A stretch of DNA of 64,000 nt from the NCBI GenBank assembly GCA_027483535.1, contig JAIXUN010000002.1:930001-994000 (forward strand), in the 5' to 3' direction. Position 1 is the first letter of the stretch, and each line of letters opens with the position of its first letter. Source of the stretch: a bacterium. GTDB taxonomy: Bacteria; Armatimonadota; Fimbriimonadia; Fimbriimonadales; Fimbriimonadaceae. The notes beneath the pieces are model-generated. The model was not told the DNA's origin, ran no database searches, and saw only the letters and a program-made list of their open reading frames with translations. Shown piece after piece: positions 1 to 9,399 of this stretch. A program made the translations under genes and the position numbers.

Positions 1-1
1 C

Positions 2-568
2 GTCGAGCCGGGTCACTTTGTGGTTTGCGACCAGTTCGTGGATCGCACCAGTGGCCGAGCGGACACGTTCTACGATGGGCCTATCGTGACGCACGTTTCT
101 CCGGCAGACATGTACGACAAGGAACTGCGACGCCTGGCGGTGGAGACCATTCGAGAGAACGGAATTGTCTGTCACGATGGCGGCACGGTTGTGGTCATTC
201 AAGGACCCCGGTTCAGCACCAAGTCAGAGAGCACCTGGTTCCACAATCAGGGTTGGGAAGTTATCAACATGACCCAATATCCGGAGGCCTACCTCTGTCA
301 CGAACTTGGCATGGGCGTTGTCAACATTTCGTTAATCACCGACTACGACAGCGGAGTCCACGCCGGAGCCGAGGCAGTTGACGCCCACAGCGTTCTGGAA
401 GTCTTCAAGTCGAACTCGGAGAAGATCAAGAAGGTCGTTTTGGAGTTGGTTGGAAAGCTGCCCGCCGACTTGTCAGGATTTGGACATAAGGCGTCTTTGG
501 ACTATAGTCGGGGAGATGGGCATGCAACATCTGCTCACGATGTCCGTCTGTATAAATTGCTGGACTGA
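2..568 (+). CDS. mtnP: S-methyl-5'-thioadenosine phosphorylase (5' truncated by window edge)
   Basis: Cytosolic phosphorolysis of methylthioadenosine to adenine and 5-methylthioribose-1-phosphate, part of methionine salvage. The frame is open to the window edge, so the N-terminal part of the gene lies upstream. Visible family motifs are PGHFVVCDQFVDRT, the substrate-binding GPRFSTKSES, and INMTQYPEA followed by TDYDSG, which place it in the nucleoside phosphorylase MTAP branch (NMT..PE plus the TDYD aspartates). The C-terminus looks complete. It ends 3 bases before the next gene, so the two are probably cotranscribed. Purine nucleoside phosphorylase is the close alternative, but the DYD signature favours methylthioadenosine. 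Confidence 0.9.
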   Translation, partial: VEPGHFVVCDQFVDRTSGRADTFYDGPIVTHVSPADMYDKELRRLAVETIRENGIVCHDGGTVVVIQGPRFSTKSESTWFHNQGWEVINMTQYPEAYLCHELGMGVVNISLITDYDSGVHAGAEAVDAHSVLEVFKSNSEKIKKVVLELVGKLPADLSGFGHKASLDYSRGDGHATSAHDVRLYKLLD

Positions 569-571
569 TTT

Positions 572-2992
572 ATGACGCTTCTCCCGCTCGTTGCCGCATA
601 TTCCTTTCTTCTCGTAACCCCTCAAGCTGCAACGAGCGGAGGCACTCCCGTTCAGGGGAGTGGCGCTGCTGCTCTGAGATTCGATGCCCCCAAAACGGGC
701 GTCGATGCGGCGGTCGGAGGGTTCGCCGGATTTCGATACGCCGAAGTTGACAAGCGGGAATGGCCCGCGCCGTACGCGCTTGGCTACGATCTCTCCAAGT
801 TCGAATATCCCACCGTTGATGGGAAAGCTCTGAAACTGCCGCTGAACCTTGTGATCTTCGAGCGCACGGCGTTATATCGCGACACGCCCGGTCCCGGACG
901 CGACGTCTTGAGGGGCAGCTTTGAGACCAATTCTCGGAACCGCCTGATTTTGGGTCTGGGCAGGCTCGCGGGCCTCGTTGCCGCGTGGAGCAAAGGCAAG
1001 ATCATTCTTGACCCGGCGATTCGCTTCGAGCGGGATCCTGTCTCTCTGGACAACGCCGAACAAGACCTGCGCCGCTATTTCCAGTCGCATACCAACCAGG
1101 GAACTTTCGAGGCGGAGGATGGCATCTTCCGAGGTCCGTTCGCGGCGAACATCGCACTCGTTGCGGGTCCCGGAGTCTCTCTACCGATCTCACCCATCTT
1201 CGATAATCGCCCGTCGCTCGGGCGATTCAGTGCCATGACGGTTGGTCTTGCCGGAATTGAGCAGGGCGGGGCCGTTCTGGAATTGGAACTGTTCCGGCGC
1301 ATCTACGAGCAACTCGCTCTGCGACTCGGCGACGTTGGCATCGAAGGGATCAAGAAAGATTTGGCATCCACCGGTCTTCCGCTTGCTGCTCTTGGTCAAC
1401 TTGTTGGCGAGGGAGATGAGGCGATCGTCCTGGGACGGGCAGAACCGGACGGTGCAGCCTTGGAGCGTCTCAATTCCGAGAATCGGGGCGGTGGACCGAC
1501 TCTGCGCGAGCCGGAAGGTTCCGTGTTTGGGACCGTGCTGCCACCCTTCGAATTGGCGGTAGAGAAGGACGCTGAGAAAGGCGACGTTCTCACCGTGATC
1601 GAGAAGAGCATGTTCCGCGATGGAGGATTCGCTCTTCCTAAGCCTGCCGGAGGTTTCCCTCTTCTCAAGGAGATGCCTTCGCACTTCTCGTTCGAAGTGA
1701 AGACGTTTGTCCGCGATGCGTTTGCGGTTCGCTTCCGAACGACAAGCGGTCGAAACGTGGACTTTGAAGTCGGCGCGATTTCTTCGCCGTTCAACTGGGA
1801 AACCCTGGCGGCGGATGGGAAATGGCGGAAGGTGTATCTGCCGTTGAGCGAGGTCGCAAAGGCGGGAGACAGACTGGAGCGGATTGAGATTGTTGCCGCG
1901 CCGTCTCAGCGCTTCGCCAGCAAGGCCGATCTTGGCGCGCTTTCTTGGGCCTATGCCGACTTCAAGTTCGAGGACACCAAAGTGGAACGAGCGGCTAACC
2001 CGGTTCTTTCCCGACTTGCTCAGCTTGCGGCCATTCCAGACAAGGATGCCAAACTTGCTGATTTCCTCAAGAATGACGAGCCTTTGACAGTGGTCTACCA
2101 GGCGCTCCGCAAACTAGAGGGAGCGAGTCTGAAAACCATCCCCGCCGACCTTGATCGACTCACCAAAGAGATCGTGCCTCCCACGGCGGAAGCGGCAATC
2201 CGGTGTGTGGGTTCCATCGATGGCGAAGCAGCCACCGCTCTGCTCCGGGGTCTCATTCGAACTGCCCCCATCGAACATGGTCGTCTGATTGCAGTCGAAG
2301 AATTGGTCAGACGCCAAAACATAGAGGTGAGAAAAGACGCCTCCCTCATCAACGATTTTGGTGGGCTCGTTGGTCGAGCAAACGTTCGGCTCCGAGCGAC
2401 GGCTACCCGCTCGCTGGGAGTGTTTGGATCGGAGCGAGCCAACCGATTCCGGGTCACTTTCTCCATTCAAGACGACCCCGAGGTGCGGCTGGCTGCTATC
2501 GAGGCGGCGGATGCGGATGATGTCGAGTTTGCCCAGAAGAAGCTCCTTTTCCTTTCGATCAACGACCCAAGCGACCAGGTCCGATTCACTGGCTACAAAC
2601 GGCTACTAGGCTCCAAAGAACCGAAGATTCGTGCCGAGGGTGCGAAGGGGATCAAAGACGATAGCGTCGGAGTCCGGGTTCGTCTCGTAGCTGAGATTCC
2701 AACCGCTCTCTCGGCAGAAGAGGCTCGCCCGGTCCTTCAATCGGCCGTGGTCGATCTCTCGCCCAGCGTCCGAGCGGAAGCCGCACTTGCACTTGGGAAA
2801 CTTGGTCAAGTCGATCCGGGCGAAGTTCAGAACTTGTTCGGTGACAAACACCCGTTCGTGATCAAGGCGCTCATCTCGCTCGTTCGAGAAAAGAAGCTCA
2901 CAGTCTCGCCACAGGTGATCGAAGCATGGGGCAAGAATCCCGCGCCGAGCGTAAAGACGGCCCTTCAAGGCTTACGGGAAGGTTCTCGATGA
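572..2992 (+). CDS. Secreted HEAT-repeat protein of unknown function
   Basis: About 806 residues. The first ~20 residues (LLPLVAAYSFLLVTPQAA) form a signal peptide, so the protein is probably exported. Residues ~60-340 match no family I recognise. Residues ~350-460 contain a beta-rich stretch (FEVKTFVRDAFAVRFRTTS, then WRKVYLPLSEV) that resembles carbohydrate-binding or CIA30-like jelly rolls. Residues ~530-800 are helical repeats of HEAT type (repeated 'VRLAAIEAADADD', 'VRAEAALALGKLG'). The ATG lies 3 bases after the upstream stop, and the last codons overlap rpiB as ATGA, so it sits in an operon with housekeeping enzymes. A scaffold or binding role is inference only. Confidence 0.75.
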   Translation: MTLLPLVAAYSFLLVTPQAATSGGTPVQGSGAAALRFDAPKTGVDAAVGGFAGFRYAEVDKREWPAPYALGYDLSKFEYPTVDGKALKLPLNLVIFERTALYRDTPGPGRDVLRGSFETNSRNRLILGLGRLAGLVAAWSKGKIILDPAIRFERDPVSLDNAEQDLRRYFQSHTNQGTFEAEDGIFRGPFAANIALVAGPGVSLPISPIFDNRPSLGRFSAMTVGLAGIEQGGAVLELELFRRIYEQLALRLGDVGIEGIKKDLASTGLPLAALGQLVGEGDEAIVLGRAEPDGAALERLNSENRGGGPTLREPEGSVFGTVLPPFELAVEKDAEKGDVLTVIEKSMFRDGGFALPKPAGGFPLLKEMPSHFSFEVKTFVRDAFAVRFRTTSGRNVDFEVGAISSPFNWETLAADGKWRKVYLPLSEVAKAGDRLERIEIVAAPSQRFASKADLGALSWAYADFKFEDTKVERAANPVLSRLAQLAAIPDKDAKLADFLKNDEPLTVVYQALRKLEGASLKTIPADLDRLTKEIVPPTAEAAIRCVGSIDGEAATALLRGLIRTAPIEHGRLIAVEELVRRQNIEVRKDASLINDFGGLVGRANVRLRATATRSLGVFGSERANRFRVTFSIQDDPEVRLAAIEAADADDVEFAQKKLLFLSINDPSDQVRFTGYKRLLGSKEPKIRAEGAKGIKDDSVGVRVRLVAEIPTALSAEEARPVLQSAVVDLSPSVRAEAALALGKLGQVDPGEVQNLFGDKHPFVIKALISLVREKKLTVSPQVIEAWGKNPAPSVKTALQGLREGSR

Positions 2993-3435
2993 AACTGGTT
3001 CTGGGATCAGATCATGCCGCCTTAGACCTTCGGCACTTCCTTGCGGAGAGGTTGGAATCGGAAGGGCACACGGTTATTCAAGTCGGAGCCAGTTCACCAG
3101 ATAGCTACGACTATCCCGACGCGGCAGACGCGGCAGTGAAGGTGTTGAACTTCGGCGAGGCCGATCTGGGCATCCTCATTTGCGGAACCGGTATCGGGAT
3201 CTCGATTCGGGCCAACCGTCATCCCGGCGTTCGAGCCGCTTTGTGCACCACCGAGTTCATGGCGACCATGGCTCGCGAGCACAACCACGCAAATATCCTG
3301 TGCTTGGGGGCGCGAGTTTTGGGAACCGAACAAGCGGCGTTTGTCGTACGGGCATTTTTAACGGCCACTCCAAGTGACGGTCCTAGGCACCTAGCGCGGA
3401 TTCAAAAGATAGACGGTCGCATCAACGGCGAATAA
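2989..3435 (+). CDS. rpiB: Ribose-5-phosphate isomerase B
   Basis: Interconverts ribose-5-phosphate and ribulose-5-phosphate in the non-oxidative pentose phosphate pathway. The ATG at 2989 overlaps the previous stop (ATGA) and begins with the family opening MKLVLGSDHAALDLR. The catalytic cysteine region (ILICGTGIGISIRANRHPGVRAA shortened: ICGTGIGISI) and the REHNHANILCLGAR segment are both present. About 148 residues, the usual RpiB/LacA length. An in-frame upstream ATG at 2926 would only add a non-homologous leader inside the preceding gene, so it was not chosen. Confidence 0.93.
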   Translation: MKLVLGSDHAALDLRHFLAERLESEGHTVIQVGASSPDSYDYPDAADAAVKVLNFGEADLGILICGTGIGISIRANRHPGVRAALCTTEFMATMAREHNHANILCLGARVLGTEQAAFVVRAFLTATPSDGPRHLARIQKIDGRINGE

Positions 3436-3489
3436 CTTCGAACCGATTGGCACCAAACCGTTGTTAAATGTCCTAGAAGTAAATTGAGC

Positions 3490-4866
3490 ATGAATGCGGG
3501 CACAAAGAGTTTGACCGCCGCCCTCCTATTGAGCGGCGGCTTCGTGGCGGTATTGACGGGGTTGAAAGTGCGAGAAGCGCAAGACCTTCGGCAAACGCTG
3601 AAGGATCAGCATTGGTCCACCTTGCTCGCATCACGCAGCGACAAGCGTGAGATAGCCGAGAGCGACTACTTCCGCTCGGTCACCGAGATTCTGAAGGCGT
3701 ACTACGTCGAAGACATTGAATCCGACGCGAAACTGCTCTCCGGTGCGGTTCGAGGAATGATTGCCGGACTCCGCGACGTGGACTCTCGATTCTTCTCGAA
3801 GGAAGAGTTCGCCGCCTTCAAGAAGATGCGCCAAGGAATGTACGAAGGCATCGGCGTTTATCTCGATTTTGAGGGTGGATCGGTGTTGCCACCTCAGTCG
3901 GAAGAAGAAGAGGCCGAAGCAGAGGAAGAAGGCGACCTAGCCAAGGTTCAGCTTCCGCGACTCACGGTCGTTGCGTTAACGCCAAACGGTCCGGCGGCAA
4001 AAGCGGGCATTCAAGAAGGCGACGTCATCAACTCGTTGGATGATCACTGGGTTTACAACAGCCAAGAACTTTTGAAGTTCACCGAGATGCGGCGTCAGTG
4101 GCAGGCCAAGAAGCTGACCTTCGAAGAGTTGAACAAAGAGCGCCTGCGGGTGCGAACGCTGCTCGACAAGTCGGTGATGCCGGTTCGCGCTCGGGAGCGC
4201 TTGACCGTTGGCGCGAGCGGGAGCGTCAAGCTCAGGATCGAGCGCAAGGCAAGTAACGGCAAGCCTCAAATGTTGAATTTCACGGTAGAGAAGGGTCCTT
4301 CAGAAATGCCGGGCTTCTTGGTGAAGGGCAACGAAGTGCGACTTCCGCTTTATGGCAAGGTGGACGAAGCACTCAAAACCGCGATCCAAGGCAAGTCGGA
4401 GGTCACCATCGACCTGCGAAACAACGTGCTCGGGGACCACGACACCATGCGTCGATGCCTGGAGGTGCTGGTTCCTCCTGGAAAGTACGGTGAGATCGTT
4501 TCTGAAAGGGCTCGTGCCGCATTGCCCCTTGAAGTGAAGAAGGGGAACGCATCCCCTCCGAAGTTGAAGCTCATTGTCGATGCCTCCACGCGAGATGCGG
4601 CGGAGCAACTCGCTACCGCTCTGAGCGCTTTTACCAAGGCGAAGGTGACGGGTGGCATGATGGGTCGGCAAGCTCAGAGGGTCGCTTCTGGCGGAAAGAT
4701 CGACCTCGCGGTCACGGAACTGGTCCAACTGCCGGACGGAAGCGGCTACTCGCTTGCCATCGGCGGATACCGAGCCTCTAACACGCCGAGTGGACAAAAG
4801 GCGGCGGAAAAGAAAGCGGGTAGCAAAGCACCCGTCGGGAAAACCACCCAGAAGGGGGGCGAGTAA
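3490..4866 (+). CDS. Catalytically inactive C-terminal processing protease homologue (S41 pseudoprotease) with PDZ domain
   Basis: About 458 residues with an N-terminal membrane anchor or signal (SLTAALLLSGGFVAVLTGL). The layout follows the CtpA family: a helical N-terminal region with 'DVDSRFFSKEEFAAFKKM', a PDZ-like domain (VVALTPNGPAAKAGIQEGDVINSLDD shortened: GPAAKAGIQEGDVI), and an S41-like core. Aligned by eye with the neighbour at 4870, the catalytic serine position is Asp369 (TRDAAEQL against DSASAAEI) and the lysine position is Gln394, so hydrolysis is unlikely. It also has an acidic insertion of Glu/Asp inside the PDZ region (~residues 138-150) and a Lys/Gly-rich tail. ATG 3490 is preferred; TTG 3484 is possible. 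It lies 3 bases from the active paralogue. Confidence 0.8.
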   Translation: MNAGTKSLTAALLLSGGFVAVLTGLKVREAQDLRQTLKDQHWSTLLASRSDKREIAESDYFRSVTEILKAYYVEDIESDAKLLSGAVRGMIAGLRDVDSRFFSKEEFAAFKKMRQGMYEGIGVYLDFEGGSVLPPQSEEEEAEAEEEGDLAKVQLPRLTVVALTPNGPAAKAGIQEGDVINSLDDHWVYNSQELLKFTEMRRQWQAKKLTFEELNKERLRVRTLLDKSVMPVRARERLTVGASGSVKLRIERKASNGKPQMLNFTVEKGPSEMPGFLVKGNEVRLPLYGKVDEALKTAIQGKSEVTIDLRNNVLGDHDTMRRCLEVLVPPGKYGEIVSERARAALPLEVKKGNASPPKLKLIVDASTRDAAEQLATALSAFTKAKVTGGMMGRQAQRVASGGKIDLAVTELVQLPDGSGYSLAIGGYRASNTPSGQKAAEKKAGSKAPVGKTTQKGGE

Positions 4867-4869
4867 ACC

Positions 4870-6156
4870 ATGAAATTCGGTGTTGCAAATGTGTTGAGAG
4901 GCGCTCTTTACGTGGTGGCTCTCGGAGCTTGTTTTGGTTTCGGATACGGGTGGAAGGACATGCAGTCCGGCTCTCGACCGGGCGGCATCAATCTTCTGCA
5001 GGGCATCCGGGCGACCTCGCCGAGCATGTCTGCTGAGGGGGCGTTCCAAGAGAACTTTGATCGCATCCTCACCAATCACCGCAGCAAGGTGGACCCCAAG
5101 AAGCTGAAGTATGCGGCGATGGAAGGGATGGTCGCGGCGCTGGGCGACCCCCATACCAACTACTTTGAGCCTCGAACAGCCGAGGCGTTCAACTCGGAGA
5201 TCGAGGGCAACTTCTTTGGAATCGGCGCCAAATTGGGCGAGGATCCTCTGGGCGCAAAGGTCGCGACCGTATTCCAAGACGCGCCCGCGTTTAAAGCGGG
5301 TCTGAAGGAAGGCGACGTGATCACCGCAGTCGATGACGTGGTGATGTCGGGCAAAACCACCGACTACATCGTCTCGAAAATCAAAGGAAAAGAAGGCACG
5401 ACGGTGAAGCTCACGGTCATGCGGATCGGCCAAGAAAAACCGATAACGATGGTCGTGCGGCGCGCCCAAATCACCACCCCAACGGTGGAGGGCAAGATGC
5501 TCCCCGACAACGTCGGATTTGTCCAGGTTTATTCCTTTAGCGTGCCGACTCCGATGCAGTTTGAGCAAGCCATCACCAAGCTCGAATCACAAGGCATGAA
5601 GGGGCTGATCATCGACATGCGGGGTAACCCCGGCGGTCGATTGGAAGCGGCTTCGAAGATGCTCAGCCGATGGTTCGACAGCAAAGTCGTGATCAAGATG
5701 GAAATGCGGGCGGAGCCGACGTTCACGAGCCCGACCGAGAAGAAGCCGGTTATCGAATACGAAAAGACGCGTCGAGGCGAGGTGCAAGACACCAAGTATC
5801 CGATCGTTGTTCTGGTGAACGAAGATTCGGCCAGTGCGGCAGAAATCTTCGCCGGCGTCATGCGAGACTACAAGCGCGCCACCATCATGGGTGAGAAAAC
5901 TTACGGAAAGGCTTCGGTCCAAACCGTCATCGATCTCACCGACGGAGCGGGCGTGAAGCTGACGATCGCGAAGTACTACTTGCCGAATGGCGAGTACATC
6001 AACCGAAAGGTCGATGAAGACGGTGCCTACATCAGCGGTGGACTCATGCCGGACATCGAAGTGAAGCCAGACGAGACGAAGCAGTATCGCCCCGGTGAAC
6101 TGGATTCCGACCTTCAGGCAAAGAAAGCCCACGAGCTTGTGAAGTCTCGGTTCTAA
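4870..6156 (+). CDS. C-terminal processing peptidase (S41 family, CtpA-like)
   Basis: Membrane-anchored, periplasm-facing serine protease that trims C-termini of envelope proteins. About 428 residues: an N-terminal hydrophobic anchor (residues ~5-27), a helical segment with 'ALGDPHTNYFEP', a PDZ domain (APAFKAGLKEGDVI, ~residues 135-215), and the S41 core. The Ser-Lys dyad is intact: Ser322 in DSASAAEIFAG and Lys347 in GEKTYGKASVQ, 25 residues apart as in the family. It directly follows the inactive paralogue and ends before a strong hairpin, so the two form one transcription unit and the inactive partner may regulate or scaffold this one (inference). Confidence 0.93.
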   Translation: MKFGVANVLRGALYVVALGACFGFGYGWKDMQSGSRPGGINLLQGIRATSPSMSAEGAFQENFDRILTNHRSKVDPKKLKYAAMEGMVAALGDPHTNYFEPRTAEAFNSEIEGNFFGIGAKLGEDPLGAKVATVFQDAPAFKAGLKEGDVITAVDDVVMSGKTTDYIVSKIKGKEGTTVKLTVMRIGQEKPITMVVRRAQITTPTVEGKMLPDNVGFVQVYSFSVPTPMQFEQAITKLESQGMKGLIIDMRGNPGGRLEAASKMLSRWFDSKVVIKMEMRAEPTFTSPTEKKPVIEYEKTRRGEVQDTKYPIVVLVNEDSASAAEIFAGVMRDYKRATIMGEKTYGKASVQTVIDLTDGAGVKLTIAKYYLPNGEYINRKVDEDGAYISGGLMPDIEVKPDETKQYRPGELDSDLQAKKAHELVKSRF

Positions 6157-6169
6157 GGGCCAAAAGATA

Positions 6170-6212
6170 AAAAGCGCCTCTTTCCGGTCTCGGAAAGAGG
6201 CGCTTTTCTTTT
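6170..6212. terminator. Bidirectional intrinsic terminator between the protease operon and ppk
   Basis: Perfect 16-base inverted repeat (6170-6185 and 6192-6207) of the form AAAAGCGCCTCTTTCC with a 6-base loop. The A run on one side and T run on the other let it serve both converging genes. Confidence 0.9.
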
Positions 6213-6215
6213 TGC

Positions 6216-8378
6216 TTACTTGCGATTCCGCGGGGCGGCGCTTGGCTGAATCAGGTCTCGGGAAGCGGGATGCTTCAGGAACCATTGTTGCGAGTCAAAC
6301 GGCTTCTCCTCGCCAGACTGAACCCGCTCGTAATCGCCCGAGGGCAACATTTTCCAAGCCTTGACCGTGTCCTTGAGACAGATGTCGAGAATCTTCTCGC
6401 GGAGATGTTTGATCAGGCGCGGACTCTCAACTGGGGCAAGCACCTCCACACGACGGTCCAGGTTGCGCCTCATGGCGTCCGCACTACCAATGTAGACCTC
6501 GGGTTTGCCCGCGTTCTCGAACCAGTAAATGCGGCTGTGCTCCAGGAATCGGCCCACCACGCTGAGTACCCGTATGTTCTCGGAGAGGCCCGGTACGCCC
6601 GGGCGGAGGCAGCAGATGCCCCGTACTAGCAGTTCGGCCTCAACACCCGCCTGAGAAGCCTCGTAGAGGGCATCAATGATCTCTGGGTCGACAAGGGAGT
6701 TGACCTTGAACGTGATGCGTGCGGGTTTGCCCTTCTTCGCGTTCAGGATTTCGCGATCTACTCGATCCAGGATGCCTTCTCGCAAGTTGGTCGGTGCGAC
6801 CAGCAGTTTGCGGTATCCGGCTTGCTTGCTGAAACCGGTGAGGTAGTTGAAGAGCTCCAGAATGTCTTGGGTGATCTCTTTGTCGGTGGTGAGCAAGCTA
6901 AGGTCGGTGTATAGCCGAGCGGTTGCGGGGTTATAGTTGCCCGTGCCGATGTGGGCATACAGCTTGAGCCCTTTGCCTTCACGGCGAACGATCAGACACA
7001 ACTTGGCGTGGGTCTTCATCTCGGCGAAGCCGTAAGTGACGTGGACGCCCGCCCGTTCCAGAGTCCGAGCCCAGACGAGGTTATTGCTCTCATCGAATCG
7101 AGCCTTGAGCTCGACCATCGCCGCTACCTGTTTGCCCGCTTCCGCTGCATCCAGCAAGCTCTCGACGATTGGAGACTCTTTGCCCACCCGGTAGAGGGTT
7201 TGCTTGATGCCGAACACGTTGGGATCGCGCGTTCCACTGGCAACGAGTTCTTCAATCGGTCGGAAGGAGTCGTACGGGTGGTGGAGGAGTAGCTCCTTTG
7301 AAGAAACGGTCTCAAAAATTCCTTGGCTGCTCGCAAGGGCATCGGAGAGATAGGGAATGTGCGGCGTGTAGCGCAACGAGGGCCGATCGATACGAGCCAA
7401 CTCCCAGAACACGTCGAACCCGATGATCCCTTCGATCACGAACACATCATCATCGTCGAGTTGGAGAAGTCTTCTCAGTAGGTTGCGAATGGAGTCGGGC
7501 ATCGAGTGCGGGACTTCTAGAAGCACGGGGTCTCCGAATCGCCTCAGCCGGATCGTCTCTTCGATCGTGGAAATTAGGTCGGCTGCCTCGACTTCGCGGA
7601 TTTCTACGTCTGCATCGCGCACCACTCGAAACACGTGAGCGCCCTTTACCGAGACACCAGGGAAGAGGTGCTTGAGATTGGCGATGATGAGATCCTCGAT
7701 GAGGACGAACTCATTCTTGCGCTCAGAAATCTTGATCGATCGGGGGATGACGGTCGGAACCTTCACCCTAGCCAGGCGCATCTCTCCACCAGAGTCTTCA
7801 AGCTCGATGGCAATATTGAGGCTTCGGTTGGAGATGAACGGCAGCGAGGGTGCCGGATGGAGCATCAGCGGGGTGCACAGCGGGAAAATCTCGTTCAGGA
7901 ATCGCTTTTCTAGATCGTCCTTCTGCCGTTCCGTGAGCTCGTCGACTTTGCGAATCGCGATGCCGGACTTCGCGAGGAGCGGCACGAGGTCTTGCGCGTA
8001 AATCTGTCCGGCCCGTTGTCGGAGAGGTTCTGCGGTTTGAGAAATGAGCTCCAACTGGTCGTTCGGAGAGAGCCCATCGGGAGAGGTTTCCAGGAGTCCC
8101 GCCTCGAACTGTTCGATCAGACCGCTGACTCGGACCATGTAGAACTCGTCCAAGTTGCTCTCAAAGATCGCCAGGAATTTGAGTCGCTCCAAAACCGGAT
8201 TCGCCGGGTTGGCGGCCTCTTCAAAGACGCGTCGATTGAACTGGAGCCATGAAAGCTCGCGGTTGACGTACCGAGGGTATTCGATCGGCTGCTCTTCCGC
8301 CGTGCTTCCGGGGACCAAGCTCTCGGAAGGAGCAGGTGCGACCACTTTCGTTGATTTTTTACTAGATTTTGGCTTCAT
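6216..8378 (-). CDS. ppk1: Polyphosphate kinase 1
   Basis: Reversible transfer of ATP gamma-phosphate onto inorganic polyphosphate. About 720 residues, the usual PPK1 length. The N-terminal domain begins YVNRELSWLQFNRRVFEEA and LAIFESNLDEFYMVRVSGL. The phosphorylated histidine lies in YAHIGTGNYN (about His476), and the second conserved histidine lies in FLEHSRIYWF (about His614). A Lys/Ser-rich leader of ~30 residues precedes the conserved region. It is the downstream gene of a ppx-ppk pair (20-base gap), so polyphosphate synthesis and breakdown are probably coexpressed. Confidence 0.96.
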   Translation of the reverse strand: MKPKSSKKSTKVVAPAPSESLVPGSTAEEQPIEYPRYVNRELSWLQFNRRVFEEAANPANPVLERLKFLAIFESNLDEFYMVRVSGLIEQFEAGLLETSPDGLSPNDQLELISQTAEPLRQRAGQIYAQDLVPLLAKSGIAIRKVDELTERQKDDLEKRFLNEIFPLCTPLMLHPAPSLPFISNRSLNIAIELEDSGGEMRLARVKVPTVIPRSIKISERKNEFVLIEDLIIANLKHLFPGVSVKGAHVFRVVRDADVEIREVEAADLISTIEETIRLRRFGDPVLLEVPHSMPDSIRNLLRRLLQLDDDDVFVIEGIIGFDVFWELARIDRPSLRYTPHIPYLSDALASSQGIFETVSSKELLLHHPYDSFRPIEELVASGTRDPNVFGIKQTLYRVGKESPIVESLLDAAEAGKQVAAMVELKARFDESNNLVWARTLERAGVHVTYGFAEMKTHAKLCLIVRREGKGLKLYAHIGTGNYNPATARLYTDLSLLTTDKEITQDILELFNYLTGFSKQAGYRKLLVAPTNLREGILDRVDREILNAKKGKPARITFKVNSLVDPEIIDALYEASQAGVEAELLVRGICCLRPGVPGLSENIRVLSVVGRFLEHSRIYWFENAGKPEVYIGSADAMRRNLDRRVEVLAPVESPRLIKHLREKILDICLKDTVKAWKMLPSGDYERVQSGEEKPFDSQQWFLKHPASRDLIQPSAAPRNRK

Positions 8379-8398
8379 CGCGAAAAAGAGGCTCTTCG

Positions 8399-9295
8399 TT
8401 ACGGGACCTTGGCGGAGGCGAGTTCTAGCACCGCTCCCTCACGAACTCCGAATTCACTGACGACGGCTTGCTCCAGACCAAAGAAGCGCATGATTTCACC
8501 ATAGACAATCGATCCCGGAAGCAAGGTGCTCGCTCGTTTGGGCTTGACGCCAAAGCGGCTCGTGATTCTGTCCGGCGAGAGGTCGGTGACGGATCGGCGC
8601 AGGTAGTCGATTTCGTACAGCGACAAACGCTTTTCGCCGTCGGGGTGCAAGGCTCGCCAAAGTCCACGGCCAACGCCTCCACTGATGACGGCGAGTTCCG
8701 CTTTCTGTGGGAAAGGAATCCTTTCGAGCTGGACTCGAATGTAGTTCTGAGCGGCTTTCAAGGCGTATTCGGGGCAAGGATTGGTCAGCCCGGATTCGGC
8801 GATGATGCGGCCTGTGCCGAGCGGCAACGAGACTCGGTTGCCCAACTTATTCCCCGATATCTCGGCGATTTGCGCGCTTCCGCCACCCACTTCGAATAAG
8901 AGGGAAGCGTCGAAGTTGCGCGTGTCCAACATCACGCCCCGGAATGAAAGTTCCGACTCTCGCTCGGGGGAGATGATTTCGACCTTGACCCCGGTTTCCT
9001 TTAGGACCTTCTTCAGAACGGCGTCGTGGTTTCTCGCAATGCGCATCCCCTCGGTGGCGAACACGTAAAGCACCTCGGCTTTCTTTTGCTCCGCCACTCG
9101 GCGAAACTCTCTCATGGCGAAGACGATCTGTTCGATAACGTCTTTCGGAATCTCTCCTTGCCGGGCAACCACTTCCCCTAGAGGAATCCATTCGTTGAGG
9201 TTGTCCACCCGCATGACCAGTTCGCCATTGCTGGCCGCAACCAATAAGTGAGCGGTGTTACTTCCAATATCGGCGGCGGCGAAAGTGCGAGTCAT
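8399..9295 (-). CDS. ppx: Exopolyphosphatase / GppA-type phosphatase
   Basis: Hydrolyses terminal phosphates of polyphosphate or converts pppGpp to ppGpp; sequence alone does not separate the two. About 298 residues, the short single-module form of the family. The ASKHA-type ATPase fold shows in AAADIGSNTAHLLVA (phosphate 1), LLFEVGGGSAQIAEI (phosphate 2) and VISGGVGRGLWRAL. ATG 9295 is chosen because the homology starts at once; a TTG 12 bases upstream falls inside the preceding terminator. Adjacency to ppk1 supports a polyphosphate role. Confidence 0.88.
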   Translation of the reverse strand: MTRTFAAADIGSNTAHLLVAASNGELVMRVDNLNEWIPLGEVVARQGEIPKDVIEQIVFAMREFRRVAEQKKAEVLYVFATEGMRIARNHDAVLKKVLKETGVKVEIISPERESELSFRGVMLDTRNFDASLLFEVGGGSAQIAEISGNKLGNRVSLPLGTGRIIAESGLTNPCPEYALKAAQNYIRVQLERIPFPQKAELAVISGGVGRGLWRALHPDGEKRLSLYEIDYLRRSVTDLSPDRITSRFGVKPKRASTLLPGSIVYGEIMRFFGLEQAVVSEFGVREGAVLELASAKVP

Positions 9296-9304
9296 GATCG
9301 GATG

Positions 9305-9336
9305 CAAAAAACGCCTGACCTTAAAAAGGACAGGCG
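9305..9336 (-). terminator. Intrinsic terminator after the cysteine-rich gene
   Basis: Arms 9312-9320 and 9328-9336 (CGCCTGACC with one mismatch). On the minus strand the stem is followed by a run of T. It separates the cysteine-rich protein gene from ppx. Confidence 0.75.
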
Positions 9337-9399
9337 CTTTGAGTCTACCAACCCGAACTCATCGATGAATTGATGAGCCGGAAGGCAAAGTTGTTGGAC

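Noticed and set aside
4300-5568. A 422-codon minus-strand frame across the two protease genes
   Set aside because: It covers parts of two well-supported genes and has no recognisable motif.
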